Shown: positions 44,335 to 53,636, counted from the first letter of the stretch. The stretch: 64,000 nucleotides of DNA from JBDWFY01 sp965275915 (GCA_965275915.1 CBDHYI010000007.1:682001-746000), one strand, 5' to 3'. Notes: generated by a model from the letters alone, not told the origin. A program made the numbers and translations.

Positions 44335-46089
44335 CTAATCGGCAAGCGCGTCTCGTTCATTAAGTATATTTGTAAGTTTGCCGATTAGTGGAGTAAAGTG
44401 TCTGTAACTCTCTAGTCCCAGAGTAATCGCATGTCGAGCGAACTCTCGCTTTTTGTTTCCATCAAATCTTCGCTCACCGTTTTCGATAATTCTAAGAAAC
44501 TCATCCAAGAATGCCGCCTCGGGAAAAGCGTTCTCAATTCCTTTCTTGGCCAGCTCATTCGCTGGGTTGTGCGGTATGACAAATTTGTATGTGTTGTTTC
44601 CTTCAATAAAGTTCCTATAAGCACTCGAATCTGCGGCATCACAGTCCCAAACAATCAGTGCTGAGCAGGGGTGCTGCACTACTTTAAGAAACTCGCCATA
44701 CATCTTTAAATCTGTCACTCCGCTTTTGCTGTCGATGTCCTCAATGACTTCCACGTCATCAATTTCATGAAGTTCCAGCAGATGCTTTAAAATTCCAGCA
44801 TTGTGTCCTTCCGAAAGGATACAGATGGATTTGTCTGCAATCTTGTGCAGCAGTTTTGTTCCCTGATCGAGAGTGACGTACCCTTCGGTGAGAACCTCCA
44901 GCGCTTTGGCTTTGGACACTTTCATGATTTTTTGTCCCTGCGTCCCGCCATTGACGACATGAATGGCGGCTTCGTCATTTAAGGCGATGGTTGTCGGAGA
45001 GTGCGTGGCCCAAATAACTTTTGTGCCTTTGCTGGAGAACACTGACTCGATGATGCCTTTCATCACCAATATCATTGACGGGTGCAGCGTGGCGTCAATT
45101 TCATCAAGCAATAACAGCGGGGGTGAGATTTGCCCTTGCCGCTCGCTAAATACCATAAGAATAAAGGAAAAAATGACCTGCTCGCCAGAGGAAAGCTCAT
45201 TGAAATCAATTTCGGCATCTGTCGTTTTATTGATAATCCGCGCGGTGTCGCGTTGCGACCAACTTGCCGAACCGGGGTGCGTGAGCTGAAAATCAAACAT
45301 GGGTTCACCACTGTTTTCCTCACTCAAGTCAGCAATCAAAACGTTTATTTCATCCCACGGTTTGGGCGTCTTTTCATCAAATGCTTTTTCAAAGTCAGAT
45401 TTCTTGCCAAGTTGGTCGCTTTGAAACTGCTCTTCAACGTAAGTTGACCGGCTTTTTTCGTGCTCTTTAAATAGTTGCGTGAAAGCCGATAGGGTCATTG
45501 CTCCCAAGACATCGATAAATTTTGCGTAGTGGAAACCTGCCTTACGGGTAACGGTTCCATTCAGTACATACGATTGACGGATGTGCTCATGATGAGGGAA
45601 ATCTTTAAACTCAGAAGCATCGAAAATCTCCTTTTCCAACGCCTGTTTAAAATTATCAATCCGCTCCCAGAGGGATGATGTGACCTGACTCTTCTTAATA
45701 GCCCAGACGGGCGTATTTTCATCGATTTTATCCAGGAGGAGATGGTGTGTCTCCGCGTCCCGATGCACCAGATGGGTGTCGTAGATATTCCTGATCCTCC
45801 TGCGCCACGTCTCATTCGCGGTAATCTGGTGATCCAGAAATTCCTCACACTGCTTTTGCACACCAGCAGCGTTCGCTTGCTGTCCAAGCATATCGTTAAA
45901 GCTCAGTAACGTGATGGATTGTGGTTGGATTGTCTCGCAGGTTAAGTGACCATCTTTTAACGCCTCTAAGATGTGGCTTTTCCCGGAGCCGTTCAGTCCA
46001 GTTAGGACGGTGAAATCTGGAATAGTACAGTTTTCGAATTGTGCGCTACTTTTGAGCGACTTGTATTCTTCTGCAAAAATAATCTTCAT
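44335..46089 (-). CDS. OLD-like AAA/ABC-type ATPase with C-terminal TOPRIM-like domain
   Basis: A 584-residue ATPase with Walker A GLNGSGKS at residues 31-38, an ABC-like signature LSSGEQ at 299-304, Walker B LLLLDEID at 325-332 and an H-loop ATHSPTT at 361-367. From about 420 a TOPRIM-like region follows: ILSEGHNAGIL (E427), DIDSKSG (451-457) and WDCDAAD with D482 and D484. This layout is that of OLD-family nucleases, several of which defend against phage. No partner helicase (GajB-like) or toxin is next to it. Base composition is lower in GC than its neighbours. Function is inferred from the fold; nuclease activity is unproven. Confidence 0.8.
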   Translation of the reverse strand: MKIIFAEEYKSLKSSAQFENCTIPDFTVLTGLNGSGKSHILEALKDGHLTCETIQPQSITLLSFNDMLGQQANAAGVQKQCEEFLDHQITANETWRRRIRNIYDTHLVHRDAETHHLLLDKIDENTPVWAIKKSQVTSSLWERIDNFKQALEKEIFDASEFKDFPHHEHIRQSYVLNGTVTRKAGFHYAKFIDVLGAMTLSAFTQLFKEHEKSRSTYVEEQFQSDQLGKKSDFEKAFDEKTPKPWDEINVLIADLSEENSGEPMFDFQLTHPGSASWSQRDTARIINKTTDAEIDFNELSSGEQVIFSFILMVFSERQGQISPPLLLLDEIDATLHPSMILVMKGIIESVFSSKGTKVIWATHSPTTIALNDEAAIHVVNGGTQGQKIMKVSKAKALEVLTEGYVTLDQGTKLLHKIADKSICILSEGHNAGILKHLLELHEIDDVEVIEDIDSKSGVTDLKMYGEFLKVVQHPCSALIVWDCDAADSSAYRNFIEGNNTYKFVIPHNPANELAKKGIENAFPEAAFLDEFLRIIENGERRFDGNKKREFARHAITLGLESYRHFTPLIGKLTNILNERDALAD

Positions 46090-46300
46090 GGTGCCTCTGA
46101 GCTAACCGTTTCATAATAGCAAGCCAAGATGGATCACCAACACCTAAGTGGTCAGATTTCGGCAGACTGGGTCCGGCTCTGCCCAGGAAACAGAAATTTC
46201 TATGCCTTCGTCAGGGCGTGCTGATTGCCTGCCCCGGTTTTCTCCCGTCCACTAATACGTCAAACCGGCGCCGGAAAGTAGCTGACGCTGGACCGTATAA
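46090..46300. other. Intergenic region between OLD-like ATPase and rhaI
   Basis: These 211 bases include the presumed leftward promoter of the ATPase gene and the space after rhaI. A short dyad CTGGG-N10-CCCAG near 46170 and the palindrome CCGGCGCCGG near 46266 are visible. I see no tRNA, no direct repeat flanking the island and no gene. The base composition returns to normal here, marking the right edge of the foreign segment. Confidence 0.5.
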
Positions 46301-47587
46301 TCAGACTATTCCGCCGCCGGCGCCGGACACCTCCGGCCGGGTCTCAGCCACCGACCTGCGATATCCGGATGTCCGATAAGCCGCGACCGGGTTTATGGCG
46401 CCGCCGTTTTCCGCTCTCGCCATCGCCAGAATCGGTTCGACATCCGTTCTAAAGGCCTTTTTCAGGGTATTGGTCGCCATAAGGGCGTCGTTGTCTTCCT
46501 GATAGGCTTCCAAAGCCCGTCGATCGACAAGAAGCGCCTGGGCATAGGCGCGCCGGACTTCCATAGCACTGGCCATCAGGCTTTCGATCGGGTCCGTCAC
46601 GTTGTGCGACTGATCCAGCATGTGGGCCGGGTCGAAGCCGGGTGCCCGCCGTGTTTCCGCCTCCACCAGTTCGTTGAACACCAGGAACAGGCGGTAAGGA
46701 TCGATGGAGCCCGTGTCGAGATCGTCGTCGCCATACTTGCTGTCGTTGAAGTGGAAGCCGCCGAGTTTGCCGAACTGGATCAGCCGGGCGACAATCATCT
46801 CGATATTCACATTGGGCGCATGGTGGCCGAGATCGACGAGGCAGAAGGCTTTCTCGCCCAGTTCCTGTGCAATCATGTAGTTGGTGCCCCAGTCCTGCAC
46901 GACGGTCGAGTAAAAGGCGGGCTCATACATCTTGTGCTCGGTAAAGAGGCGCCAGTCGTCCGGCAGGTGCGCGTAGATCTCCCTGGTCGCCCCCAGATAG
47001 CGCTCGAATTGCCGTATGAAATTGACCTGGCCCGGAAAGTTGGATCCGTCGCCGATCCAGATTGTCAGCGCCTTTGAACCGATGCTCTCGCCGATCTCAA
47101 TGCATTCAAGATTGTGCTCGATGGCCTGCCGCCGCGTTGCGGCATCCGTATGGGTGAGAGATCCGTACTTGTAGGACCTTTCCTGGTCATCCTGGTCCTG
47201 AAAGGTGTTGGAGTTCATGGCGTCAAAGCCGAGGCCAAGCGTTTCGGCCTTTGCTTTCAGTTCTTCCGGGTCCGCTTTGTCCCAGGGAATATGCAGGGAG
47301 ACAGTCGGCGTAGCCCGGGTAAGCTGCTGGATAACAGCGCAGTCTTCCAGTTTGTCGAAGATGTGACGCGGCTCTCCTGTGCCGGGAAATCTGGCAAAAC
47401 GCGTGCCGCCGGTACCAACGCCCCAGGAGGGAATGGCGACCCCATAGCCGGCGACCTTGTCCCGGATGGTGTCAATATCGATACCCTGCCGTTCGAGCTG
47501 TTCGCCAAGGGCCGCATAGTCGCGCTCAAGGCTATCGATGCGCGCCTGGTTTTCCCCGGTGATCAGTGCCGCGTCGATCATCATCAT
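46301..47587 (-). CDS. rhaI: L-rhamnose isomerase (rhizobial RhaI type)
   Basis: This 428-residue TIM-barrel enzyme interconverts L-rhamnose and L-rhamnulose. It belongs to the rhizobial type, which is unlike E. coli RhaA. Metal-site segments include LFTEHKMYEPAFYSTVVQDWG (Glu, His), LVDLGHHAPNVNIE (Asp, His) and GGFHFNDSKYGDDDLDTGSIDPY. The start is the first of three consecutive ATGs, preceded by AAGGA five bases away. It follows rhaD in the same leftward operon, separated by a 189-base gap that holds a REP-like repeat. The locus context makes the identification firm. Confidence 0.95.
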   Translation of the reverse strand: MMMIDAALITGENQARIDSLERDYAALGEQLERQGIDIDTIRDKVAGYGVAIPSWGVGTGGTRFARFPGTGEPRHIFDKLEDCAVIQQLTRATPTVSLHIPWDKADPEELKAKAETLGLGFDAMNSNTFQDQDDQERSYKYGSLTHTDAATRRQAIEHNLECIEIGESIGSKALTIWIGDGSNFPGQVNFIRQFERYLGATREIYAHLPDDWRLFTEHKMYEPAFYSTVVQDWGTNYMIAQELGEKAFCLVDLGHHAPNVNIEMIVARLIQFGKLGGFHFNDSKYGDDDLDTGSIDPYRLFLVFNELVEAETRRAPGFDPAHMLDQSHNVTDPIESLMASAMEVRRAYAQALLVDRRALEAYQEDNDALMATNTLKKAFRTDVEPILAMARAENGGAINPVAAYRTSGYRRSVAETRPEVSGAGGGIV

Positions 47588-47650
47588 GAAGATCCTTTCC
47601 AAGACGTCTTTGAGCCCCTCGGCAGTTTGAAGGCCTTGCCCTTCCCGCCA

Positions 47651-47730
47651 CCTCATCCTGAGGCGCGTATGCTCGCGTCTCGAAGGAGAGGCAGCCGGCT
47701 GCCGCTGTTTCGGTCCATCCTTCGAGAAGG
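47651..47730. repeat. REP-like palindromic intergenic repeat between rhaD and rhaI
   Basis: The segment starts CCTCATCCTGAGGCGCG, then a short loop, then CGCGTCTCGAAGGAGAGG, which folds as an imperfect hairpin. A second inverted pair is TCTCGAAGGA at 47678-47687 and TCCTTCGAGA at 47718-47727. CCTCATCCTGAGG/TCTCGAAGGA elements are widespread between genes of Hyphomicrobiales. I see no second copy in this window. Inside an operon it could stabilise or terminate the rhaD message. Confidence 0.75.
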
Positions 47731-47776
47731 ACCCGGCTGTCCTCCACAGGGTAAGAGTGACCTTATCGGATCGCAG

Positions 47777-49879
47777 TTACCGCGTGAACGCCTGGACGTT
47801 GCCGGCGTCGACATTGATAATGTTGCCGGTCGATTTCGCGGACGCTTCGGACGCGAAGAAATAGCTCGCCTCGGCAATGTCCTCCGGCAGCACGGAGCGT
47901 TTCAGCAGCGAACGCTGGCGGTAATGTTCCGCCAGTTCCGACGTATCCTTGCCGTAGGCCTTGGCGCGTTCCTTCAGCCAGTCGCCGGACCAGATTTTCG
48001 AACCGCGCAGAACCGCATCCGGATTGACCACATTGACACGGATGCCACTCGGGGCCCCCTCCAGGGCAAGGCACCGGGCGAGGTGCAGTTCGGACGCCTT
48101 GGCCGTGCAATAGGCGCTGGCACCGGGCGAGGCTGCGAGGCCGTTCTTTGAGCCGATGAAGACGATCGAACCACCAATGCACTGGGTCTTCATGAGCTGG
48201 AAAGCCCTGCGCGAGACCAGGAAATATCCCGTCGACAGGACCGACATGTTGCGGTTCCACAGGTCCAGCGTGGTTTCCTCAATCGGGGCGGACGAGGCGA
48301 TGCCCGCATTGGAAACCAGTATGTCGACGCCGCCGAACTCCAGCGCGGCACGGTCGAAACTGTCGGCGACCTCCTCTTCGCTGGTAACGTCCATGGTCAC
48401 GCAACGCACCACATCCTTCGAATACCGGTCGGAGAGAATGTCGGCCGCTGCGACGAGCGCATTTTCGTCAATGTCGGCCAGAACCACGCAGGCGCCTTCG
48501 CGCAGAAAACGTTCTGCCGTCGCCGAACCGATGCCGCCGGCACCGCCCGTGACCAGGGCAATCCTGCCGGCAAGGCTCTTCGGTTTCGGCATACGCTGGA
48601 GTTTCGCTTCTTCCAGCAGCCAGTATTCGATGTCGAAGGCCTCCTGTTCGGCAAGGCCGCAATAGGTAGAGACACTGGAGGCACCGCGCATGACATTGAT
48701 GGCGTTGGTGTAGAACTCGCCGGATATTCGCGCTGTTGCCTTGTCTTTTGCAAAGGTGATCATGCCAACGCCGGGCACCAGATAGACGACCGCGTTCGGA
48801 TCACGCAGCGCCGGACTGTCGTCGCGTTTGCAGCGGGCGTAATAGGCGGCGTAGTCGTCCCGGTAGGCCTCGATGGCCCGTCCGAGTCCTTTCAGCGCCG
48901 CGTCCACGTCGGGCGACACCGGATCGAAGTCGACAACGAGCGGGCGGATTTTGGTTCTGAGAAAGTGATCCGGACAGCTTGTTCCAAGGGCGGCAAGGGT
49001 TTCCATATCCTTTGAGCAAACGAATTCCAGAACCGAATCGCTGTCGTCGAAGTGGCCGACCATGTGCTGTTTGCCACTGACCATGCCGCGGATCGCAGGC
49101 ATCAGTTGCGCTGCCACATTGCAGCGCTCGGCCGGCGCGAGCGCCTGGTGTTTCCAGCCACCGAAAGCGTCCTTGTCAGCGGTCGCTTCCTCGAACCAGG
49201 CAATCGCCTTGTTGATGATTTCCAGCGTGGTCTCGTAACAGGTCTTTGCGTCATCCGCCCAGGTAAAGAGGCCGTGGCTTTCCAGCACCACACCACGAGC
49301 GTCCGGGTTCTCCAAGCAGAACTTCTCCAGCCAAAGCCCGAGTTCATAACCCGGTCGCTTCCATGGCAGCCAGCCGATGTCGTCGCCGAAGATCTCCTGC
49401 GTGATCGACTTGCTGTCACTGGCGGCGGCAATCGCGATGATCGCATCCGGGTGCATATGATCAACGTGTCTTTTCGGAACATAAGCATGCAGGGGCGTGT
49501 CGATCGAAGCGGCGCGGGAATTGAGATTGAAAGTGCAATGAGGTAGGTAGCCAACCATCTCGTCCTCGAAGTCGACACCACGGTAGAGACCCTTCAGCGC
49601 GCGCAGCTTGTCCATGTAAAGCGTCGCGAAGCCGTCCATCTTGATCGTTCCGACATCGCCGCCTGATCCCTTCACCCACAAGACTTCGACCTCGTCTTCA
49701 CTGAGCGGATCTTTTTCCATGACTTTCGCGGATGTGTTGCCACCGCCGTAATTGGTGATGCGCTTGTCGGAACCGAGAAGATTGGAGCGGTAGAGCAGAA
49801 GCTCCGCCTCACTCATGCCGGAGGTTTTCGGGTCATCCCACAGATTGGCAAGCCGGGAACCGGCGGTGGAATTCAACAT
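47777..49879 (-). CDS. rhaD: Rhamnulose-1-phosphate aldolase / short-chain dehydrogenase fusion
   Basis: A 700-residue bifunctional protein. The N-terminal part (about 1-420) is a class II aldolase with GGGNTSAKV, the phosphate-binding loop and zinc histidines in RHVDHMHPDA; it splits L-rhamnulose 1-phosphate into DHAP and L-lactaldehyde. The C-terminal SDR part (from about 430) has TGGAGGIG, VSNAGIA and YCTAKAS and should oxidise lactaldehyde to lactate. The fusion is known from rhizobial rhaD. It is the first gene of the rhaDI operon, with GGGAGG before the ATG. Confidence 0.96.
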   Translation of the reverse strand: MLNSTAGSRLANLWDDPKTSGMSEAELLLYRSNLLGSDKRITNYGGGNTSAKVMEKDPLSEDEVEVLWVKGSGGDVGTIKMDGFATLYMDKLRALKGLYRGVDFEDEMVGYLPHCTFNLNSRAASIDTPLHAYVPKRHVDHMHPDAIIAIAAASDSKSITQEIFGDDIGWLPWKRPGYELGLWLEKFCLENPDARGVVLESHGLFTWADDAKTCYETTLEIINKAIAWFEEATADKDAFGGWKHQALAPAERCNVAAQLMPAIRGMVSGKQHMVGHFDDSDSVLEFVCSKDMETLAALGTSCPDHFLRTKIRPLVVDFDPVSPDVDAALKGLGRAIEAYRDDYAAYYARCKRDDSPALRDPNAVVYLVPGVGMITFAKDKATARISGEFYTNAINVMRGASSVSTYCGLAEQEAFDIEYWLLEEAKLQRMPKPKSLAGRIALVTGGAGGIGSATAERFLREGACVVLADIDENALVAAADILSDRYSKDVVRCVTMDVTSEEEVADSFDRAALEFGGVDILVSNAGIASSAPIEETTLDLWNRNMSVLSTGYFLVSRRAFQLMKTQCIGGSIVFIGSKNGLAASPGASAYCTAKASELHLARCLALEGAPSGIRVNVVNPDAVLRGSKIWSGDWLKERAKAYGKDTSELAEHYRQRSLLKRSVLPEDIAEASYFFASEASAKSTGNIINVDAGNVQAFTR

Positions 49880-50000
49880 CTTTTCCTCCCTGTAGCGTAT
49901 CCCGTGAAGATTGAATCACCTTCGCGACAAGGATACGCGTGAAAACACAGAATTGCCCTTGAAAGCCTGAAGGCTTACGTCTCGTTGAGTAGAAATTCGC

Positions 50001-50085
50001 TTGATTGAATCGAATTGTCAATCAAAAACGATCATAAACAATCATACTGCATCGCATCATGATCATATTTAGCATTTTATGATTG
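50001..50085. promoter_or_regulatory. Repeated TTGATTGA/CAATCATA dyads in rhaD-rhaR promoter region
   Basis: Two inverted pairs stand between the divergent rhaD and rhaR genes: TTGATTGA (50001-50008) with TCAATCAA (50018-50025), and CAATCATA (50039-50046) with TATGATTG (50078-50085). They share the core TGATTG/CAATCA, so several half-sites of one binder are likely. DeoR proteins such as RhaR often use such clustered sites. Binding is inferred. Confidence 0.6.
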
Positions 50086-50131
50086 ACATTGACCGATTTC
50101 GATGGAAATCTTTGATCAACGGGAGGATCAG

Positions 50132-50938
50132 ATGCACGAAAAAGAACGCCACAGGGTCATATTGTCGGCAGTTCAGGACCGTCCGGTCGTGACGGTGCAG
50201 GAACTGGTGGCGATGACAGGCAGTTCCGAAGCGACGATCCGCAGAGACATTGCGCAGCTGCATATGCAAAAAAAACTGCGTCGTGTGCGCGGCGGCGCCG
50301 AGTCCATTCATCCGCCGCAATTTGTCGGCCTCGCCGGGCGTCCCTACAGCGTCAACGAAACGATCAACATCGCGCAAAAGCGCTCGATTGCGCAGAAAGC
50401 TGTCGAACTGTGCGAGGACGGCGACGCGATCATCATCAATGGCGGCACGACCACATTTCAGATGGTGCATCCGCTGGCAACCAAGCGCTGCCAGATCTTC
50501 ACCAACTCCTTTCCGATCGCCGAGCACCTTTTAAAGAACTCCAAGAACACGATCATGCTCTCCGGCGGTGTGATCTACCGCGAACAGAACATTATCCTCA
50601 GTCCCTTCGATAACGACGTAACCCGGAATTTCTATGCCAAACGCATGTTCATGGGAGCTCAGGGCCTCGGTCCGCTGGGGCTGATGGAAGCGGATCCATT
50701 GCTGATTCAGGCCGAGCAAAAGCTGATCGGTCAGGCGGACGAACTGGTGGTTCTGGTCGACTCATCGAAATTCAGCGCGAGGTCCAGCCTGATCCTGTGC
50801 CCGCTGGAGCGGATATCGGCCGTCATCACAGATGACGGCATTCCGGATAATGCAGCCAAGATACTGGAACAGGCCGACATCGATCTGATCGTGGCGCCGG
50901 TGAGCGCCGCGCAGAGCAAGGCAACCTTGAGCGGGTAG
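50132..50938 (+). CDS. rhaR: DeoR family regulator of rhamnose catabolism
   Basis: A 268-residue DeoR protein with the winged helix (RPVVTVQELVAMTGSSEATIRRDIAQLHMQKKLRRVRGGAE) and a C-terminal phosphosugar-binding domain (EDGDAIIINGGTTTFQMVHPL, VVLVDSSKFSARSSLILCPLERISAVITDDG). I start at the ATG of MHEKERH, preceded by GGGAGG; an ATG at 50102 is possible. It opens the rightward rha operon and is divergent from rhaD, matching the rhizobial arrangement in which RhaR represses both arms. Confidence 0.93.
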   Translation: MHEKERHRVILSAVQDRPVVTVQELVAMTGSSEATIRRDIAQLHMQKKLRRVRGGAESIHPPQFVGLAGRPYSVNETINIAQKRSIAQKAVELCEDGDAIIINGGTTTFQMVHPLATKRCQIFTNSFPIAEHLLKNSKNTIMLSGGVIYREQNIILSPFDNDVTRNFYAKRMFMGAQGLGPLGLMEADPLLIQAEQKLIGQADELVVLVDSSKFSARSSLILCPLERISAVITDDGIPDNAAKILEQADIDLIVAPVSAAQSKATLSG

Positions 50939-50991
50939 CCGGCATTCTGCCGGACCCCGAGGAGGGCCGGCAGGCAATTTGGGAGGAAGCA

Positions 50992-51984
50992 ATGAAACTC
51001 TGGAAATCACTTCTGGCCGCAACAGCCGTTGCCGCCGTAGCCATGGCCAGCCCGGCACAGGCGGAGGACAAGCGCATCGCCCTCGTGGTCAAGGCGCTCG
51101 GAATCGGTTTCTTCGAGGCAGCCGCAAAAGGCGCCGAAGAGGCAGCCAAGGAACTCGGAGATGTGGAAATCATCTATACCGGCCCGACCGACACGACCGC
51201 CGAAGGCCAGATCGAGGTCATTAACGCGCTGATTGCCCAGAAGGTCGACGCCATCGCGGTCTCCGCCAACGACCAGGACGCCCTTGTGCCGGCCCTCAAG
51301 AAGGCAATGGACCGCGGCATCACCGTCATTTCCTGGGATTCGGGCGTCGCGCCGGAAGGCCGTCAGCTGCATCTGAACCCCTCGTCCAATCCGCTTATCG
51401 GCAACATGATCATCAAGCTCGCGGCCGACCACCTTCCGGATGGCGGTGACGTTGCCGTCCTGTCTGCGTCTGCGACCGCCACAAACCAGAACACCTGGAT
51501 CGAAGAGATGAACAAGGTCAAGGACAATTATCCGGGCATCAACGTCGTCGCGACCGTCTATGGCGACGACCTGGCGGACAAGTCCTACCGCGAAGCCCAG
51601 GGACTGATGCAGACCTATCCGGACCTGAAGGCGATCATCGCACCAACCTCCGTCGGCATCGTTGCCGCCGCGCAGGCGGTCTCGGACGCGGAAAAAGCCG
51701 GCCAGGTCAACGTAACCGGCCTCGGCCTGCCGTCGGAAATGGCGGGACACATCGAGTCCGGGGCCTCCAAATCCTTTGCGATCTGGAATCCGATCGATCT
51801 TGGCTACTCGGCCACCATGCTCGCATACAATCTTGCCACCGGCAAAGCCGAGGCAGCGCCGGGCGCGGAAATCCCGATGGGCCGCATGGGCACGCTGACG
51901 CTTGATGAGGGCAATGAAGGCGCGATGGCGGATCCGTTCGTCTATGACAGCTCCAATATCGACGATTTCAAGGACATCTTCTAA
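50992..51984 (+). CDS. rhaS: Rhamnose ABC transporter substrate-binding protein
   Basis: A 330-residue periplasmic sugar-binding protein of the ribose-binding type, signal peptide ending near AQA-EDK, mature start RIALVVKALGIGFFEAAAKGAEEAAKELGDVEIIYTGPTDTTAEGQIEVINALIAQKVDAIAVSANDQDALVPALKKA. GGGAGGAAG precedes the ATG. It heads the transporter part of the rha operon, and the first hairpin after it (52016-52042) may favour its expression over the rest. RhaS of rhizobia binds rhamnose for uptake. Confidence 0.94.
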   Translation: MKLWKSLLAATAVAAVAMASPAQAEDKRIALVVKALGIGFFEAAAKGAEEAAKELGDVEIIYTGPTDTTAEGQIEVINALIAQKVDAIAVSANDQDALVPALKKAMDRGITVISWDSGVAPEGRQLHLNPSSNPLIGNMIIKLAADHLPDGGDVAVLSASATATNQNTWIEEMNKVKDNYPGINVVATVYGDDLADKSYREAQGLMQTYPDLKAIIAPTSVGIVAAAQAVSDAEKAGQVNVTGLGLPSEMAGHIESGASKSFAIWNPIDLGYSATMLAYNLATGKAEAAPGAEIPMGRMGTLTLDEGNEGAMADPFVYDSSNIDDFKDIF

Positions 51985-52015
51985 ACTGACCGTCAAGTTC
52001 TCGTGGAGCAGTTCC

Positions 52016-52042
52016 GGACCCGGCGCGTCTTGCTCCGGGTCC
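52016..52042 (+). terminator. GC-rich hairpin between rhaS and rhaT
   Basis: GGACCCGG at 52016-52023 pairs with CCGGGTCC at 52035-52042 around an 11-base loop, 32 bases after the rhaS stop. There is no T tract, so partial attenuation or protection of the rhaS message is more likely than full termination. It would explain higher levels of binding protein than of membrane subunits. Confidence 0.55.
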
Positions 52043-52076
52043 TTCAAACCAGACTTTTAACGCCAGGCTCCATTAT

Positions 52077-53636
52077 ATGGTAATGCTTGCAAACACGCAG
52101 GGCATAGCGGACGTGCATCCGAAATCGGGCGACGCGGTCGGCCCCATTCTCTCCCTTGCGGGCATTTCCAAGTCCTTTCCGGGCGTTAAAGCGCTCAGCA
52201 ACGTCTCGCTGGAGCTTTATCCCGGTGAAGTCACCGCGCTTGTGGGTGAAAACGGAGCCGGCAAGTCGACCATCGTGAAGATCCTGACCGGCATCTATCA
52301 GCCGGACGAAGGCGAGATCTCGATCGCGGGCGCCGCCGTCACCTTTCCGACAGCTCAGGATGCGGGCCGGGCCGGCGTCACTGCCATTCACCAGGAAACG
52401 GTCCTCTTCGACGACCTCTCGGTGGCTGAAAACATCTTCATCGGCCACGCGCCGAAGATGCGGTTCGGACTGATAGACCGCAAGGCGATGGTCGACAAGG
52501 CAAGGGCGCTGCTGGATCGGATCGGCGCGAAAATCGATCCTAAAGTCACGCTCAAGGATCTGGGTATTGCCAACAAGCATTTGGTCGCGATCGCCCGCGC
52601 GCTTTCCATCGATGCCAGCATCGTCATTATGGATGAGCCGACCGCTTCGCTCTCGCACAAGGAGATCGAGGAAACCTACGAGCTTGTGGAAAGGCTGAAA
52701 GCCGAAGGCAAGGCGATCCTGTTTATCAGCCACAAGTTCGACGAGATCTTCCGCATTGCGGATCGCTACACGGTCTTCCGGGACGGCCAGATGGTCGGGG
52801 CCGGAAAGATTGCGGCAGTCTCGGAACAGGAACTGGTCAAGCTGATGGTTGGCCGCTCGGTCGATCAGGTGTTCCCGAAGCGAACGCCAATGCTTGGAGA
52901 CGAGGTGCTGAAAGTGGCCGGCTATTCGCATCCGACCGAATTCGAAGATATCGGCTTCACGCTGCGGGCCGGCGAGATCCTTGGCTTTTACGGGCTGGTC
53001 GGCGCGGGCCGCAGTGAATTCATGCAGGCACTCTTTGGTGTCACCAGGCCGTCCAAGGGCGCCATTCGAATCGATAATCAGATCGCGGTCATCCGCGACC
53101 CGAACGAAGCCATCGGCCACGGTATCGTCTACGTGCCGGAGGACCGCGGCAGTCAGGGGGCGATCAAGGGCCTGCCGATCTTCCAGAACGTCTCGCTGCC
53201 GTCGCTGAAGGAGACATCGCGCAGCGGCTTTCTAAGACTGGCCGAGGAATTCAAGCTCGCGCGCGACTTCACGCATCGGCTGGATCTGCGCGCTGCCGCG
53301 CTCGACCAGGACATCGGTGAGCTCTCCGGTGGCAACCAGCAGAAGGTCGTCATCGCCAAGTGGCTGGCGACGAAACCGCGCGTCATCATTCTTGATGAAC
53401 CGACCAAGGGCATCGATATCGGCTCCAAGGCGGCCGTCCATGAATTCATGGCCGAACTTGCCGCCGCGGGGCTTGCCGTCATCATGGTGTCTTCGGAAAT
53501 TCCGGAGATTCTGGGGATGTCCGACCGCGTGATCGTCATGCGCGAGGGGCGTATTGCCGCCGAATATGAACGTGACGATATGACACCGGAACATCTTGTG
53601 CGCGCCGCCGCCGGTATCACGGAGGTGCGTTCGTGA
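52077..53636 (+). CDS. rhaT: Rhamnose ABC transporter ATPase (two cassettes)
   Basis: A 519-residue sugar ATPase with two ABC cassettes. The first has Walker A GENGAGKSTIVKILTG and Walker B VIMDEPTASLS; the second has a degenerate Walker A (YGLVGAGRSEFMQA) but an intact signature LSGGNQQKVVIAKWL and Walker B VIILDEPTKGID, as in RbsA-type proteins. It follows rhaS after 92 bases and overlaps the first permease gene. The start site has only a weak AGG. Confidence 0.95.
   Translation: MVMLANTQGIADVHPKSGDAVGPILSLAGISKSFPGVKALSNVSLELYPGEVTALVGENGAGKSTIVKILTGIYQPDEGEISIAGAAVTFPTAQDAGRAGVTAIHQETVLFDDLSVAENIFIGHAPKMRFGLIDRKAMVDKARALLDRIGAKIDPKVTLKDLGIANKHLVAIARALSIDASIVIMDEPTASLSHKEIEETYELVERLKAEGKAILFISHKFDEIFRIADRYTVFRDGQMVGAGKIAAVSEQELVKLMVGRSVDQVFPKRTPMLGDEVLKVAGYSHPTEFEDIGFTLRAGEILGFYGLVGAGRSEFMQALFGVTRPSKGAIRIDNQIAVIRDPNEAIGHGIVYVPEDRGSQGAIKGLPIFQNVSLPSLKETSRSGFLRLAEEFKLARDFTHRLDLRAAALDQDIGELSGGNQQKVVIAKWLATKPRVIILDEPTKGIDIGSKAAVHEFMAELAAAGLAVIMVSSEIPEILGMSDRVIVMREGRIAAEYERDDMTPEHLVRAAAGITEVRS

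Noticed and set aside
50939..50953. CCGGCA-TTC-TGCCGG hairpin between rhaR and rhaS
   Set aside because: Short stem with a three-base loop and no T tract. It could affect rhaR message ends, but it is not distinct enough to list as a terminator.
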